Below, piece after piece: positions 35,031 to 44,634 of a DNA stretch of 64,000 bases. How positions within the stretch are numbered: the first letter of the stretch is position 1; each line of letters opens with the position of its first letter. This DNA is from an uncultured Pelagibacteraceae bacterium (GTDB lineage: Bacteria; Pseudomonadota; Alphaproteobacteria; Pelagibacterales; Pelagibacteraceae). The position numbers and the translations under genes were made by a program. The notes beneath the pieces are model-generated. The model was given only the letters and a program-made list of their open reading frames with translations. It did not search any database and had not been told where the DNA came from. The stretch spans positions 124,001-188,000 of the forward strand of contig CACGUZ010000001.1 of assembly GCA_902576375.1 (NCBI GenBank), in the 5' to 3' direction.

Positions 35031-36347
35031 ATGGTTAAAGATCAAGAATTTTTAGAAACAAAAGCATCATATTGTTTAAGTTTAGCAAAGAAATTAGGTG
35101 CAACAGACTCAAGTGTGATTGTAAAGAATTCGATTTCTGAAACTGTAAATTTTAGAAATAAAAAATTAGATGAGTCAAATAGATCAGATGATCTAGGCCT
35201 AAGCATCACGACGTACATTGGTAAAAAAAAATCATCAATATCCTCCTCTAATTTGCTTAATGACAATTTAAATATTTTGATTGAAAAATGTATTGAGACA
35301 ACAAAAAATACACCTGAGGATGAATTTAATTCTTTACCGGACAGAGATTTATTTGCAAAAGAAGTTAAAGACCTAAATCTTTATGATGAAACTCATATAG
35401 AAAATAATCAAAAAATAGATTATCTAAAAAAATTAGAGGCTGCAGCTTCCAACGATAAAAAAATTGTTAATACTGAGTCTAGTTTTACTCAAAATAAATC
35501 TAATTTTGTTTTAGCTAACAGCGAAGGTTTTTGTGATGGTTACAAAACATCTTCATTTACAGCATCAAGTGTAACAGTTGCAAAAGATGAAAAAAGCATG
35601 GAAAGAGATTATGAATATTCTAGTAAATGTTTTCTTAAAGACCTAGATGATGCAGATGAATTAGGCAAATTAGCTGCTAGTCAAACCATTAGAAAATTAA
35701 GTCCAAAAAAAATTGGGAGCGAGAAAATTGCTATAATTTTTGATAAAAGAATAGCTAAGGGAGTATTAAGTACTTTTGCAAGCGCTATTTCTTCATCAGC
35801 AATATCAAGAGGAACTTCTTTTTTAAAGGATAAAGTTAATCAAAAAATATTCTCAGATAAAATTAATGTATTTGACAAACCAGATATGCTCAAAGGATTA
35901 GGCTCAAGAAATTTTGATAGTGAAGGGGTAAAAACCGACACACTTAGATTAGTGGATCAAGGAATTTTGAAACATTATCTGATTGATACTTACAATGGAA
36001 AAAAATTAAATCTTAAATCTAATGGAAGATGTGGAGGAACAAGTAATCTTTATTTTGAAAATGGAAATATTAGTTTTAAAGATTTACTTAATTTAAATTC
36101 AAAAAGTCTTTATATTACAGAAACCATAGGACATGGAAGTAATATTGTGACTGGAGATTATTCAGTTGGAGCAACCGGGTTTTTAATTGAAAATGGTGAG
36201 TTTAAATATCCAATAAATGAAATTACTATAGCAGGTAATTTTAAAGACATGTTTCAAAATATTACCTTAGCAAATGATTTGGAGTTCAAATATGCAACTA
36301 ACTCACCAACCATGTTAATAGAGGGAATGGTTGTTGCTGGTAAATGA
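35031..36347 (+). CDS. pmbA: TldE/PmbA protease partner subunit
   Basis: A 438-residue TldE (PmbA), the non-zinc partner of TldD. It has the paralogous fold but no HExxxH at the corresponding position (AKGVLSTFASAISSSAISRG instead), as expected. Family blocks include RDYEYSSKCFLKDLDDA, FDSEGVKTDTLRLVDQG and GDYSVGATGFLIENG. Direct abutment with tldD (TAAATG) makes a stoichiometric two-gene unit; in E. coli the two lie apart. Its stop overlaps the ATG of the next gene (TGATG region), so an FAD enzyme is co-translated. Confidence 0.93.
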   Translation: MVKDQEFLETKASYCLSLAKKLGATDSSVIVKNSISETVNFRNKKLDESNRSDDLGLSITTYIGKKKSSISSSNLLNDNLNILIEKCIETTKNTPEDEFNSLPDRDLFAKEVKDLNLYDETHIENNQKIDYLKKLEAAASNDKKIVNTESSFTQNKSNFVLANSEGFCDGYKTSSFTASSVTVAKDEKSMERDYEYSSKCFLKDLDDADELGKLAASQTIRKLSPKKIGSEKIAIIFDKRIAKGVLSTFASAISSSAISRGTSFLKDKVNQKIFSDKINVFDKPDMLKGLGSRNFDSEGVKTDTLRLVDQGILKHYLIDTYNGKKLNLKSNGRCGGTSNLYFENGNISFKDLLNLNSKSLYITETIGHGSNIVTGDYSVGATGFLIENGEFKYPINEITIAGNFKDMFQNITLANDLEFKYATNSPTMLIEGMVVAGK

Positions 36348-37324
36348 GTGAATTTTGTATAATTGGTTCTGGAATATCTGGATCCACAATTGCAAATCTT
36401 CTTAATAAAAAATATTCAGTAATTTTGTTCGATAAAGCAAGAGGTCCTGGGGGTCGTGCATCTTTTAAAAGAATAAAAGGCAAAACAGGTTTTGATCATG
36501 GTACTCAGTATATTTCACCAAAAACTAAGGAATTTAAAAAATTTACTAAAGATTTAATAAGAAAAAGAATTTTAAAAGTATGGAGAGGCAAACATGTTTT
36601 TCTTAATTCAAAAAAAAAAGAGGATAAAAAACATTTAAAAATAATTGGTAAAAATGGAAATAATGATATTAGCAAACATTTACTAAAGAAAATTAATTGC
36701 AACTATCACAGTGAATTAAAAAAAATCTATTATAAAAATAAACTCTGGTATTTATTATTTGACGATGGAAAATTAAGATCCTTTAAAAACTTAATTTTGA
36801 CTTGTCCTTTTCCACAATTAAAAAAACTTTCTAAGAAATTTATTAATAACTCTTTTTTAAGAAAATCAATAAAAATGGATGCAAATATTACTACTATGAT
36901 TGCAATAAAAAAAAACAAGAATTCAAATAGTAGCTATCTTTTTGAAGACTCAATTCTTGGCTGGGCAGGAAATGAAAACTCAAAAAAAAGATTTAAATCA
37001 AAATATGATTTATGGACTCTTCAAAGTACATTTAAATGGGCAAATAAAAAGATTAATAAAAACAAGAATAACAAAAATGAAAATTCACAAATTATGATCG
37101 ATAAATTTTTTAAACTTTCAAATATCAAAAAAACAAAGATTTATTATTCACTCAATCACGGTTGGCGATACTCTTCAAATTCGAGACCATTTAAAATTAA
37201 GAGTTTTTGGGATCCTAGGAAAAGATTGGGTGTTTGTGCCGATTGGTTTGTAGGACCTAGATTAGAGTCAGGATGGATAAGTGCACATGATTTATTTAGA
37301 AAAATCTCAAGAGAAATCAATTAA
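36344..37324 (+). CDS. FAD-dependent amine-oxidase-like (renalase-like) oxidoreductase
   Basis: A 326-residue flavoprotein. The Rossmann dinucleotide motif IIGSGISGSTIANLL is at the N terminus with a Glu/Asp-ended second strand (VILFDKARGPGGRAS), and TGFDHGTQYISP follows, matching renalase-like NAD(P)/FAD oxidoreductases. The C-terminal FAD block is near RLGVCADWFVGPRLESGW. The substrate is unknown. It overlaps pmbA by four bases and overlaps the convergent DUF6134 gene by eight bases. Confidence 0.83.
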   Translation: MSEFCIIGSGISGSTIANLLNKKYSVILFDKARGPGGRASFKRIKGKTGFDHGTQYISPKTKEFKKFTKDLIRKRILKVWRGKHVFLNSKKKEDKKHLKIIGKNGNNDISKHLLKKINCNYHSELKKIYYKNKLWYLLFDDGKLRSFKNLILTCPFPQLKKLSKKFINNSFLRKSIKMDANITTMIAIKKNKNSNSSYLFEDSILGWAGNENSKKRFKSKYDLWTLQSTFKWANKKINKNKNNKNENSQIMIDKFFKLSNIKKTKIYYSLNHGWRYSSNSRPFKIKSFWDPRKRLGVCADWFVGPRLESGWISAHDLFRKISREIN

Positions 37325-37997
37325 AATTCTTTAATTTATACTCCCAGTTACCCATTCTTGAATAGGAAACTTTTAATATCATTAAATTTTCACGATCATA
37401 CCAAATGTCAAAATCTAATCTTTTATCTTTCGGTATACTCATGTCTTTAGACTTCAATGTAAAATGATCAACATCATAAACTTTTCCATAAAGATCTATT
37501 TTTTCTTTACCTAAAAAAGTTACAACTTGATCCTTAATACTCCCTGAGATAGGACTTATTTGAGATCTTGCTTGTAAAATTTTGTGATTCCACCAATTTC
37601 CAATCACGTTATCAGCTGGGGCTTCACCATTATATGAAGAGCCTTTGATATCAAATTTTTTATTTTTTTGGTCAAATGTTAAATTAACAAACTTCTTTTT
37701 GTCATTTTGTAAAGTTTTAGAATTATAAGAAACTAATTGATCTTTGAAATATTTTTCCTCGCTATAACCCTCAACCTGGAAAACTGTTGCTCCCAAAAGT
37801 TTAACTACAAACTTAATTTGATTAGTAACAATAGTTTCTGATCCATTTCTATTGAAAAAATAATGATTATAGCCAATAAGTTCACCATTTAGAAAAATCT
37901 CCATCTCAATTTTGTTGTATTTAATGTAATGTCCAATATGAGCGATTGAATTTGCTGGATAAATAAAAAGAAATAAAATGACTATAATTTTTTTCAT
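37317..37997 (-). CDS. DUF6134 family exported protein
   Basis: A 226-residue protein with a clear signal peptide (MKKIIVILFLFIYPANSIA), so it is exported to the periplasm. The mature part is beta-rich with repeats of IEMEIFLNGELIGYNHYFF-type strands and the segment ADNVIGNWWNHKILQA, which I recognise as the DUF6134 family. Function is unknown; the strand pattern resembles lipid-binding or outer-membrane-associated proteins. It is divergent from the YczE-like gene across 50 bases. Confidence 0.78.
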   Translation of the reverse strand: MKKIIVILFLFIYPANSIAHIGHYIKYNKIEMEIFLNGELIGYNHYFFNRNGSETIVTNQIKFVVKLLGATVFQVEGYSEEKYFKDQLVSYNSKTLQNDKKKFVNLTFDQKNKKFDIKGSSYNGEAPADNVIGNWWNHKILQARSQISPISGSIKDQVVTFLGKEKIDLYGKVYDVDHFTLKSKDMSIPKDKRLDFDIWYDRENLMILKVSYSRMGNWEYKLKNFN

Positions 37998-38047
37998 TTA
38001 ACAATTAGTTTAATAGACTTTATTAACAATAGAAATAACTTATTAAG

Positions 38048-38695
38048 ATGTTTTTAAAAATTAAGAAAATACCAAGGGTCAATTGGAGTTCAGATAAGCC
38101 TTATAATTTTAAACCAAAATTCTCTACATTCTTTTTTTTATGTTTTGGCTTGATGTTATTTGGTCTTGGAGAAGGTCTATTAATTGTATCTTTTACTGGT
38201 GCTTCTCCATGGAGTGTTTTAGCTCAAGGTATTTCTTTAAATGTCAATTTGAGTATAGGAACAATAACATTTTTGATAAGTGTTGCGGTTTTAATTTTGT
38301 GGATACCGCTTGGTCAAAAACCAGGGATGGGAACAATACTTAATGCAATTATTATTGCGATGATGATTGATCTTTGCATAAAATTTGTTCCAACCCCATC
38401 TAATTACTTTTATCAATTAATTCTAGCAATAATTTCAGTAATAACCGTTGGGATTGGTGGAGGTATTTATCTAGTATCTAATCTTGGAGCTGGACCAAGA
38501 GATGGTTTAATGATTGGTCTCCAAAAAAAAACAAATTTACCAGTTGCTGCCGTAAGAGCATTCTTAGAAATTTCTGTTGTAAGTATTGGATGGTACTTAG
38601 GTGGAACTGTGGGAGTAGGAACTTTATTATTTGCTTTTGGAATTGGTCCTTGTGTTGCTTTAGGCCTGTATTTAGTTGATAAAATTTTCGATTAG
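38048..38695 (+). CDS. YczE/YitT-like membrane protein
   Basis: A 215-residue integral membrane protein with about five helices. Segments GLGEGLLIVSFTGASPWSVLAQG, GGGIYLVSNLGAGPRDGLMIGLQ and GTLLFAFGIGPCVALGLY are typical of the YczE family. Transport function is likely but the substrate is unknown. Family members often sit beside a regulator gene; none is here. Its TAG stop is shared with the convergent typA stop through TTAG at 38692-38695. Confidence 0.78.
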   Translation: MFLKIKKIPRVNWSSDKPYNFKPKFSTFFFLCFGLMLFGLGEGLLIVSFTGASPWSVLAQGISLNVNLSIGTITFLISVAVLILWIPLGQKPGMGTILNAIIIAMMIDLCIKFVPTPSNYFYQLILAIISVITVGIGGGIYLVSNLGAGPRDGLMIGLQKKTNLPVAAVRAFLEISVVSIGWYLGGTVGVGTLLFAFGIGPCVALGLYLVDKIFD

Positions 38696-40518
38696 GCTGC
38701 AGCGCCTGATTTTTCACTTCTCTTTCTCTCGTGCGGATCGAGAATGGCTTTTCTTAGTCTGCAAGAGTCCGGAGTGATTTCTAAAGCCTCATCAGTATTT
38801 AACATGCTTAATTGCTCTGCGATGGACATTTTTCTTACTGGTGTTAGAACGACATTTTCATCTGTACCTTGTGTTCTCATGTTAGTTAATTTTTTGCCTT
38901 TCATAACGTTAATAATCATATCTCCAGGCTTAGGAGATAATCCCACAATCATACCTGGATAAACAGGATCGTTATGAGTTACAAACATCTCTCCTCTAGC
39001 CTGTAAATTAAATATTGCAAATGCAACTGCTTTTCCTTGTTCCATTGAAATAAGTGCACCATTTCTTCTACCCTCCATTTCACCCTCAAATGGTCCATAC
39101 GCGTGAAAAATTCTGTTTATTACGCCATTACCTTTTGTAAGTGTTAGAAACCGGCTTGTGTATCCCATTAAACCTCTTGTTGGTGCATGAAAGATTAATC
39201 TTTTTTTATTTTTACCAGTATCTTTTAATTCTATTAATTTGCCTTTTCTTCTATTCATGGAGTCAATAATTTTTGATGAATGTTCTTCATCTAGGTCCAT
39301 AGTTATTTCTTCTATTGGCTCAAGTTTGCTACCATTTTCATCTTTTTTATAGAGAACTTTCGGGGGACTAACTGTCATTTCAAAACCTTCTCTTCTCATC
39401 TGAGTGAGTAAAATTTCTAACATTAATTCACCTCGACCGCTTACAACAAAAGAATCGTTACCTTCATTTTCTGTAAAAGTAATTCCAACATTATTCTGCG
39501 CTTCTTGAAGCAACCTATCTCTTATTTGAGTGCTTGTAAGTTTTTTTCCCTCAGTTCCTGCAAGAGGAGATGTGTTTACAGTAATGGTAATAGACATTGT
39601 TGGTGGATCGATTGGAGTAGCTTTGATAGGATCATTAACCTCAAGATCACAAATTGTGTCAGCAACATTTGCTTTTTCTAAACCAGCGACAACTACAATA
39701 TCTCCCGCCTCACCGATTTCGATTGGTACTTTTTTTGTGCCCTCATATCTAAAAATTTTAGTAAGTCTTCCTTCATCTACTTTTTCACCCTTTAGATTTA
39801 TTGCTTTGATCGATTGATTAGCTTTTGCAGTGCCTTGAGCAATTCTTCCAACTAAGCTTCTGCCTAAGAAATTGTCTGCATAAAGAAGAGTAGACAGCAT
39901 TGCAAAAGGTTTTGATTTATCAAGTTCAGCTGGTTTTACATGATCAATAATTTGATCTAATAAAGGATTTAAATTTTCTCTTGGACCATCAATTTCTTTA
40001 TCAGCCCAACCGGATCTTCCACTTGCATATAAAACAGGAAAGTCTAGTTGATCTTCATTTGCATCTAAACTTACAAATAAGTCAAAAGTCTCATCTAAAA
40101 CTTCATTAGCTCTTTGATCTGATTTGTCTAATTTATTTATTACAACAATCGGTTTTAAGCCTTGTTTTAAAGCTTTAGATAATACGAATTTTGTTTGAGG
40201 CATAACTCCTTCAGCAGAATCTATTAAAAGTAATGCGCCATCTGCCATGCTTAAAACTCTTTCAACCTCTGCTGCAAAATCTCGGTGACCTGGGGTATCA
40301 ATAATATTTATTCTTGAGTCTTTCCAATTTATAGATGCAGGTTTTGCTAAAATTGTTATTCCTCTTTCTTTCTCAAGCTCACCTGAATCCATTAGTCTTT
40401 CGTCAACAACCTCATTTTCTCTAAATGAGCCGCTCTGCTTCATTAAATTGTCAATTAGGGTAGTTTTTCCGTGATCAACGTGTGCGATTATGGTGATGTT
40501 TCTAATATCTTTGCTCAT
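38692..40518 (-). CDS. typA: Translational GTPase TypA/BipA
   Basis: A 608-residue ribosome-binding GTPase used in stress and in 50S assembly at low temperature. G-domain motifs are intact: G1 AHVDHGKTTL, G3 DTPGHRDF, G4 NKLD, plus ERGITILAK. The C-terminal EF-G-like domains and the TypA-specific end (PTRGLMGYTSRF, RMSIAEQL, ELTPD-like region, RRKAILDPHERKR) are complete. It is transcribed away from groEL's small downstream neighbour. No heat-shock box is seen in its 85-base upstream gap. Confidence 0.96.
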   Translation of the reverse strand: MSKDIRNITIIAHVDHGKTTLIDNLMKQSGSFRENEVVDERLMDSGELEKERGITILAKPASINWKDSRINIIDTPGHRDFAAEVERVLSMADGALLLIDSAEGVMPQTKFVLSKALKQGLKPIVVINKLDKSDQRANEVLDETFDLFVSLDANEDQLDFPVLYASGRSGWADKEIDGPRENLNPLLDQIIDHVKPAELDKSKPFAMLSTLLYADNFLGRSLVGRIAQGTAKANQSIKAINLKGEKVDEGRLTKIFRYEGTKKVPIEIGEAGDIVVVAGLEKANVADTICDLEVNDPIKATPIDPPTMSITITVNTSPLAGTEGKKLTSTQIRDRLLQEAQNNVGITFTENEGNDSFVVSGRGELMLEILLTQMRREGFEMTVSPPKVLYKKDENGSKLEPIEEITMDLDEEHSSKIIDSMNRRKGKLIELKDTGKNKKRLIFHAPTRGLMGYTSRFLTLTKGNGVINRIFHAYGPFEGEMEGRRNGALISMEQGKAVAFAIFNLQARGEMFVTHNDPVYPGMIVGLSPKPGDMIINVMKGKKLTNMRTQGTDENVVLTPVRKMSIAEQLSMLNTDEALEITPDSCRLRKAILDPHERKRSEKSGAAA

Positions 40519-40603
40519 AAATCCTGGCTCTTATACCTTAAAAATTTTTTTTGAAAACTTTAAAAAAACCAATAAACATTGGGATTTTGATCAAAAAATG
40601 TCG

Positions 40604-40720
40604 TTATTTCGTTTTTTTTGCCTTTTCTCTTTTTAATCTTCTTTTTTCTTTTAGAGTTAATTTTGGTTTTTTATTAAGACTTGAGTCCTTGAACGATTTC
40701 CCACTGTATCTTTTTGACAT
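40604..40720 (-). CDS. Small basic protein, 38 residues, missing from the ORF track
   Basis: The minus strand reads ATG at 40718-40720 to TAA at 40604-40606, giving MSKRYSGKSFKDSSLNKKP followed by KLTLKEKRRLKREKAKKTK. The protein is about 45 percent Lys/Arg, which fits an RNA- or ribosome-associated peptide. It lies between the groEL terminator and typA, in the same direction. The plus-strand ORF over it is low-complexity and unlikely. I have no family name for it; the composition and the clean gene-sized frame support it only moderately. Confidence 0.6.
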   Translation of the reverse strand: MSKRYSGKSFKDSSLNKKPKLTLKEKRRLKREKAKKTK

Positions 40721-40740
40721 TGTATTATTTTAATATTTCC

Positions 40741-40770
40741 AAAAAAAAAGGCCATCAAAAGATGGCCTTT
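40741..40770 (-). terminator. Rho-independent terminator of groESL
   Basis: AAAGGCCATC and GATGGCCTTT form a perfect ten-base-pair stem around AAAA. On the minus strand the hairpin is followed by a run of nine T, the classic intrinsic terminator. It lies 26 bases after the groEL stop. Confidence 0.95.
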
Positions 40771-40795
40771 AAAATTACTTATATTTGAGATTGGG

Positions 40796-42475
<1,680 letters not shown>

Positions 42476-42480
42476 TTAAA

Positions 42481-42771
42481 TTATTTGCTTGAAATTCCCA
42501 TAATGTCTGACTCTTTCATTATGCTGTATTCCTTGCCATCAATTTTAACTTCAGTTCCTGACCATTTGCCAAATAAAACTTTATCTCCAACTTTTACATC
42601 CATTGGTATCGTTTTACCGTCCTCAGTTTTTGCACCACCACCAACTGCAACTACTTTACCTTCTTGAGGTTTTTCCTGTGCTGTATCAGGTATGATTATT
42701 CCACCAGCAGTTTTTTCACTGCTATCTAAAACTTCTATTAAAACTCTATCGTGTAACGGTCTAAATTTCAT
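42481..42771 (-). CDS. groES: 10 kDa co-chaperonin GroES
   Basis: A 96-residue co-chaperonin that caps GroEL. It has [27 protein letters not shown], including the mobile loop, then [13 protein letters not shown] and the C-terminal [23 protein letters not shown] ribosome binding site lies nine bases upstream. It is first in the groES-groEL operon. Confidence 0.98.
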   Translation of the reverse strand: MKFRPLHDRVLIEVLDSSEKTAGGIIIPDTAQEKPQEGKVVAVGGGAKTEDGKTIPMDVKVGDKVLFGKWSGTEVKIDGKEYSIMKESDIMGISSK

Positions 42772-42797
42772 AAATTCTCCTTATTGATATGATCCTC

Positions 42798-42825
42798 ATA
42801 TAGATATTGGCCTTACTATTTCAAG
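42798..42825 (-). promoter_or_regulatory. Sigma-32 promoter of groES-groEL
   Basis: On the minus strand, CTTGAAA (42819-42825, exact) is followed after 14 bases by TCTATAT (42798-42804), a five-of-seven match to CCCATNT. The spacer equals that of the hsp20 promoter in this window. The -10 box lies 26 bases before the groES ATG. No CIRCE repeat (TTAGCACTC-N9-GAGTGCTAA) is present, so HrcA control is not supported. Confidence 0.7.
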
Positions 42826-42894
42826 ATATACTTAAAAATTAGTTGGTTAAAAAATATAGGAATTTGTGGGTTTTATGGTTTATAGATTATTTTG

Positions 42895-43713
42895 ATGACT
42901 AAAAATTTAGATAAGGAGGGTTTGAGCTCTATTGTAGACAATTATCAACTTTTTTACATTGATTTATGGGGAGTGGTCCATAATGGGGTTACACTACACA
43001 TTGAAGCGATAAAAGCTCTAAAAGAAATCAATAAAAAAAGGAAGGACTATATTTTACTCACAAATGCACCCAGACCTAATCATACAGTTAAATCTTTTTT
43101 AGAGAGACTAGGCATGGAAAAAGAAATCAGAGACCATGTTTTTACCTCTGGTGAAGCAGCCCTCATTTATTTAAAGAAAAATTTAATCAACAAAACTTTT
43201 TTTCACGTGGGGCCACCAAGAGATTTTGATTTATTTAAAGATTTCAAAAAGATGAAATTAAATAATATAGATAAATCTGATTATATTTTATGCACTGGAT
43301 TATTTGATGATCATAATGAAGATTTAAAATATTATAAAAATTTGTTCGAAAAAAATATCAAAAAAAAAATGATTTGCACAAATCCCGACTTGATCGTTGA
43401 TAGAGGAAACAACAGAGAATTTTGTGCTGGTTCTATTGCAATGGTTTTTGAAAAAATGGGTGGAGAGGTTGTTTACTTTGGAAAACCTTATCCCGAGGTT
43501 TACAATCAATCTACGGATAATAAGAATAAAAAGATTCTCTCTATAGGTGATAATTTAAATACTGATATAAAAGGAGCAAACCTTTTAAATTATGATTCTT
43601 TAATTATATCAAATGGAATTCATAAGGATGAGATTAAAGAAAGAGGAATTGAAAAAGTTGCAAAATCTTACGAAGCAATTTGTAATTATATTCAATCAGA
43701 GTTGAAATGGTAA
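42895..43713 (+). CDS. HAD-superfamily subfamily IIA hydrolase (TIGR01459-type)
   Basis: A 272-residue phosphatase of the HAD IIA group. The nucleophile loop is FYIDLWGVVHNG, motif II is in LLTNAPRP, and the motif III/IV region is FGKPYPEVYNQS with ILSIGDNLNTDIKGAN. The ATG at 42895 is preferred over the TTG one codon before. It opens a six-gene operon and overlaps ribF by seven bases. The substrate is unknown; the position before the FMN/FAD-forming enzyme hints at a flavin precursor phosphatase, but this is only an inference. Confidence 0.85.
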   Translation: MTKNLDKEGLSSIVDNYQLFYIDLWGVVHNGVTLHIEAIKALKEINKKRKDYILLTNAPRPNHTVKSFLERLGMEKEIRDHVFTSGEAALIYLKKNLINKTFFHVGPPRDFDLFKDFKKMKLNNIDKSDYILCTGLFDDHNEDLKYYKNLFEKNIKKKMICTNPDLIVDRGNNREFCAGSIAMVFEKMGGEVVYFGKPYPEVYNQSTDNKNKKILSIGDNLNTDIKGANLLNYDSLIISNGIHKDEIKERGIEKVAKSYEAICNYIQSELKW

Positions 43714-44633
43714 ATTCAAAAAATATATATAAAAATTTTAATATCGATAATAGATACAAAAATTCAATTATCTTAATTGGTAATTTCGATGGAGTTCATA
43801 AAGGACATCAAAAATTATTTTCACTAGCTAAAAAATATAAAAAAAGATATTCCACAAAAATTGGTGTCTTAACTTTTGAGCCTATGCCAAAAATGTTTTT
43901 TAATAATAATTTAAATAATTTCAGAATTTCTAGTTTGCAGCAAAAAATTGATAATCTTAAAGATCTTAATGTAGACTTTTTAATTATAAAAAAATTTGAT
44001 CGAAAATTTTCAAAAATAAAATCTTTAGCTTTCATTAAAGAAATATTAGGCAAAAAGTTAAAACCAAAATTCATTTTTGTAAGCAACAACTTTAGATTTG
44101 GTAATAAAAGAGAAGGTAACGTTACACAGTTGATTAAATTTGAGAGAATGTGTGGTTACAAGGTGGTTAAACCACAACCATTATTAACCAATAAGAAAAT
44201 AGCATCTTCATCGTTGGTAAGAAAACTTTTACAAAAAGGAAAATTAGAAAAAGCCAATAAAATTTTGAATAGAAATTGGTCAATTGTTGGAAAGGTTCAA
44301 AAGGGAAGACAACTAGGAAAAAAAATTGGTTTCCCAACCGCAAACATTGATATCAAAAATTATATTTTAGCCTGCCCAGGCGTATATGCAGTAAAAGTAA
44401 AAATGAATGATAAAAATAATTACTTAAAAGGAATTGCTAATTTAGGCTATCGCCCAACATTTAATGGAAAAAAAATATTATTAGAGGTTCATCTATTTAA
44501 TTTTTCTGGAAATCTTTATAATAAGTACTTAACAGTAGAGTTTAAAAAATTTATTAGAAAAGAAAAAAAATTTAGAAATGTTGAACAGCTTAGAGGACAA
44601 ATTAAAACTGATTTATTGATAGCAAAAAAATAA
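43707..44633 (+). CDS. ribF: Bifunctional riboflavin kinase / FAD synthetase
   Basis: A 308-residue RibF that makes FMN and then FAD. The N-terminal nucleotidyltransferase domain shows ILIGNFDGVHKGHQKLF and FVSNNFRFGNKREGN. The C-terminal flavokinase domain has GRQLGKKIGFPTANI, YAVKV, GIANLGYRPTF and the family end with VEFKKFIRKEKKF. It overlaps the upstream HAD gene by seven bases, and ileS starts two bases after it. Confidence 0.95.
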   Translation: MVNSKNIYKNFNIDNRYKNSIILIGNFDGVHKGHQKLFSLAKKYKKRYSTKIGVLTFEPMPKMFFNNNLNNFRISSLQQKIDNLKDLNVDFLIIKKFDRKFSKIKSLAFIKEILGKKLKPKFIFVSNNFRFGNKREGNVTQLIKFERMCGYKVVKPQPLLTNKKIASSSLVRKLLQKGKLEKANKILNRNWSIVGKVQKGRQLGKKIGFPTANIDIKNYILACPGVYAVKVKMNDKNNYLKGIANLGYRPTFNGKKILLEVHLFNFSGNLYNKYLTVEFKKFIRKEKKFRNVEQLRGQIKTDLLIAKK

Positions 44634-44634
44634 A

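Noticed and set aside
40551-40733. Plus-strand 60-residue ORF
   Set aside because: It is antisense to the more convincing basic 38-residue frame, has Phe/Leu-rich low-complexity content from poly-A on the other strand, and no start signal.
42772-42894. CIRCE operator upstream of groES
   Set aside because: No TTAGCACTC-like arms with nine-base spacing are present on either strand.
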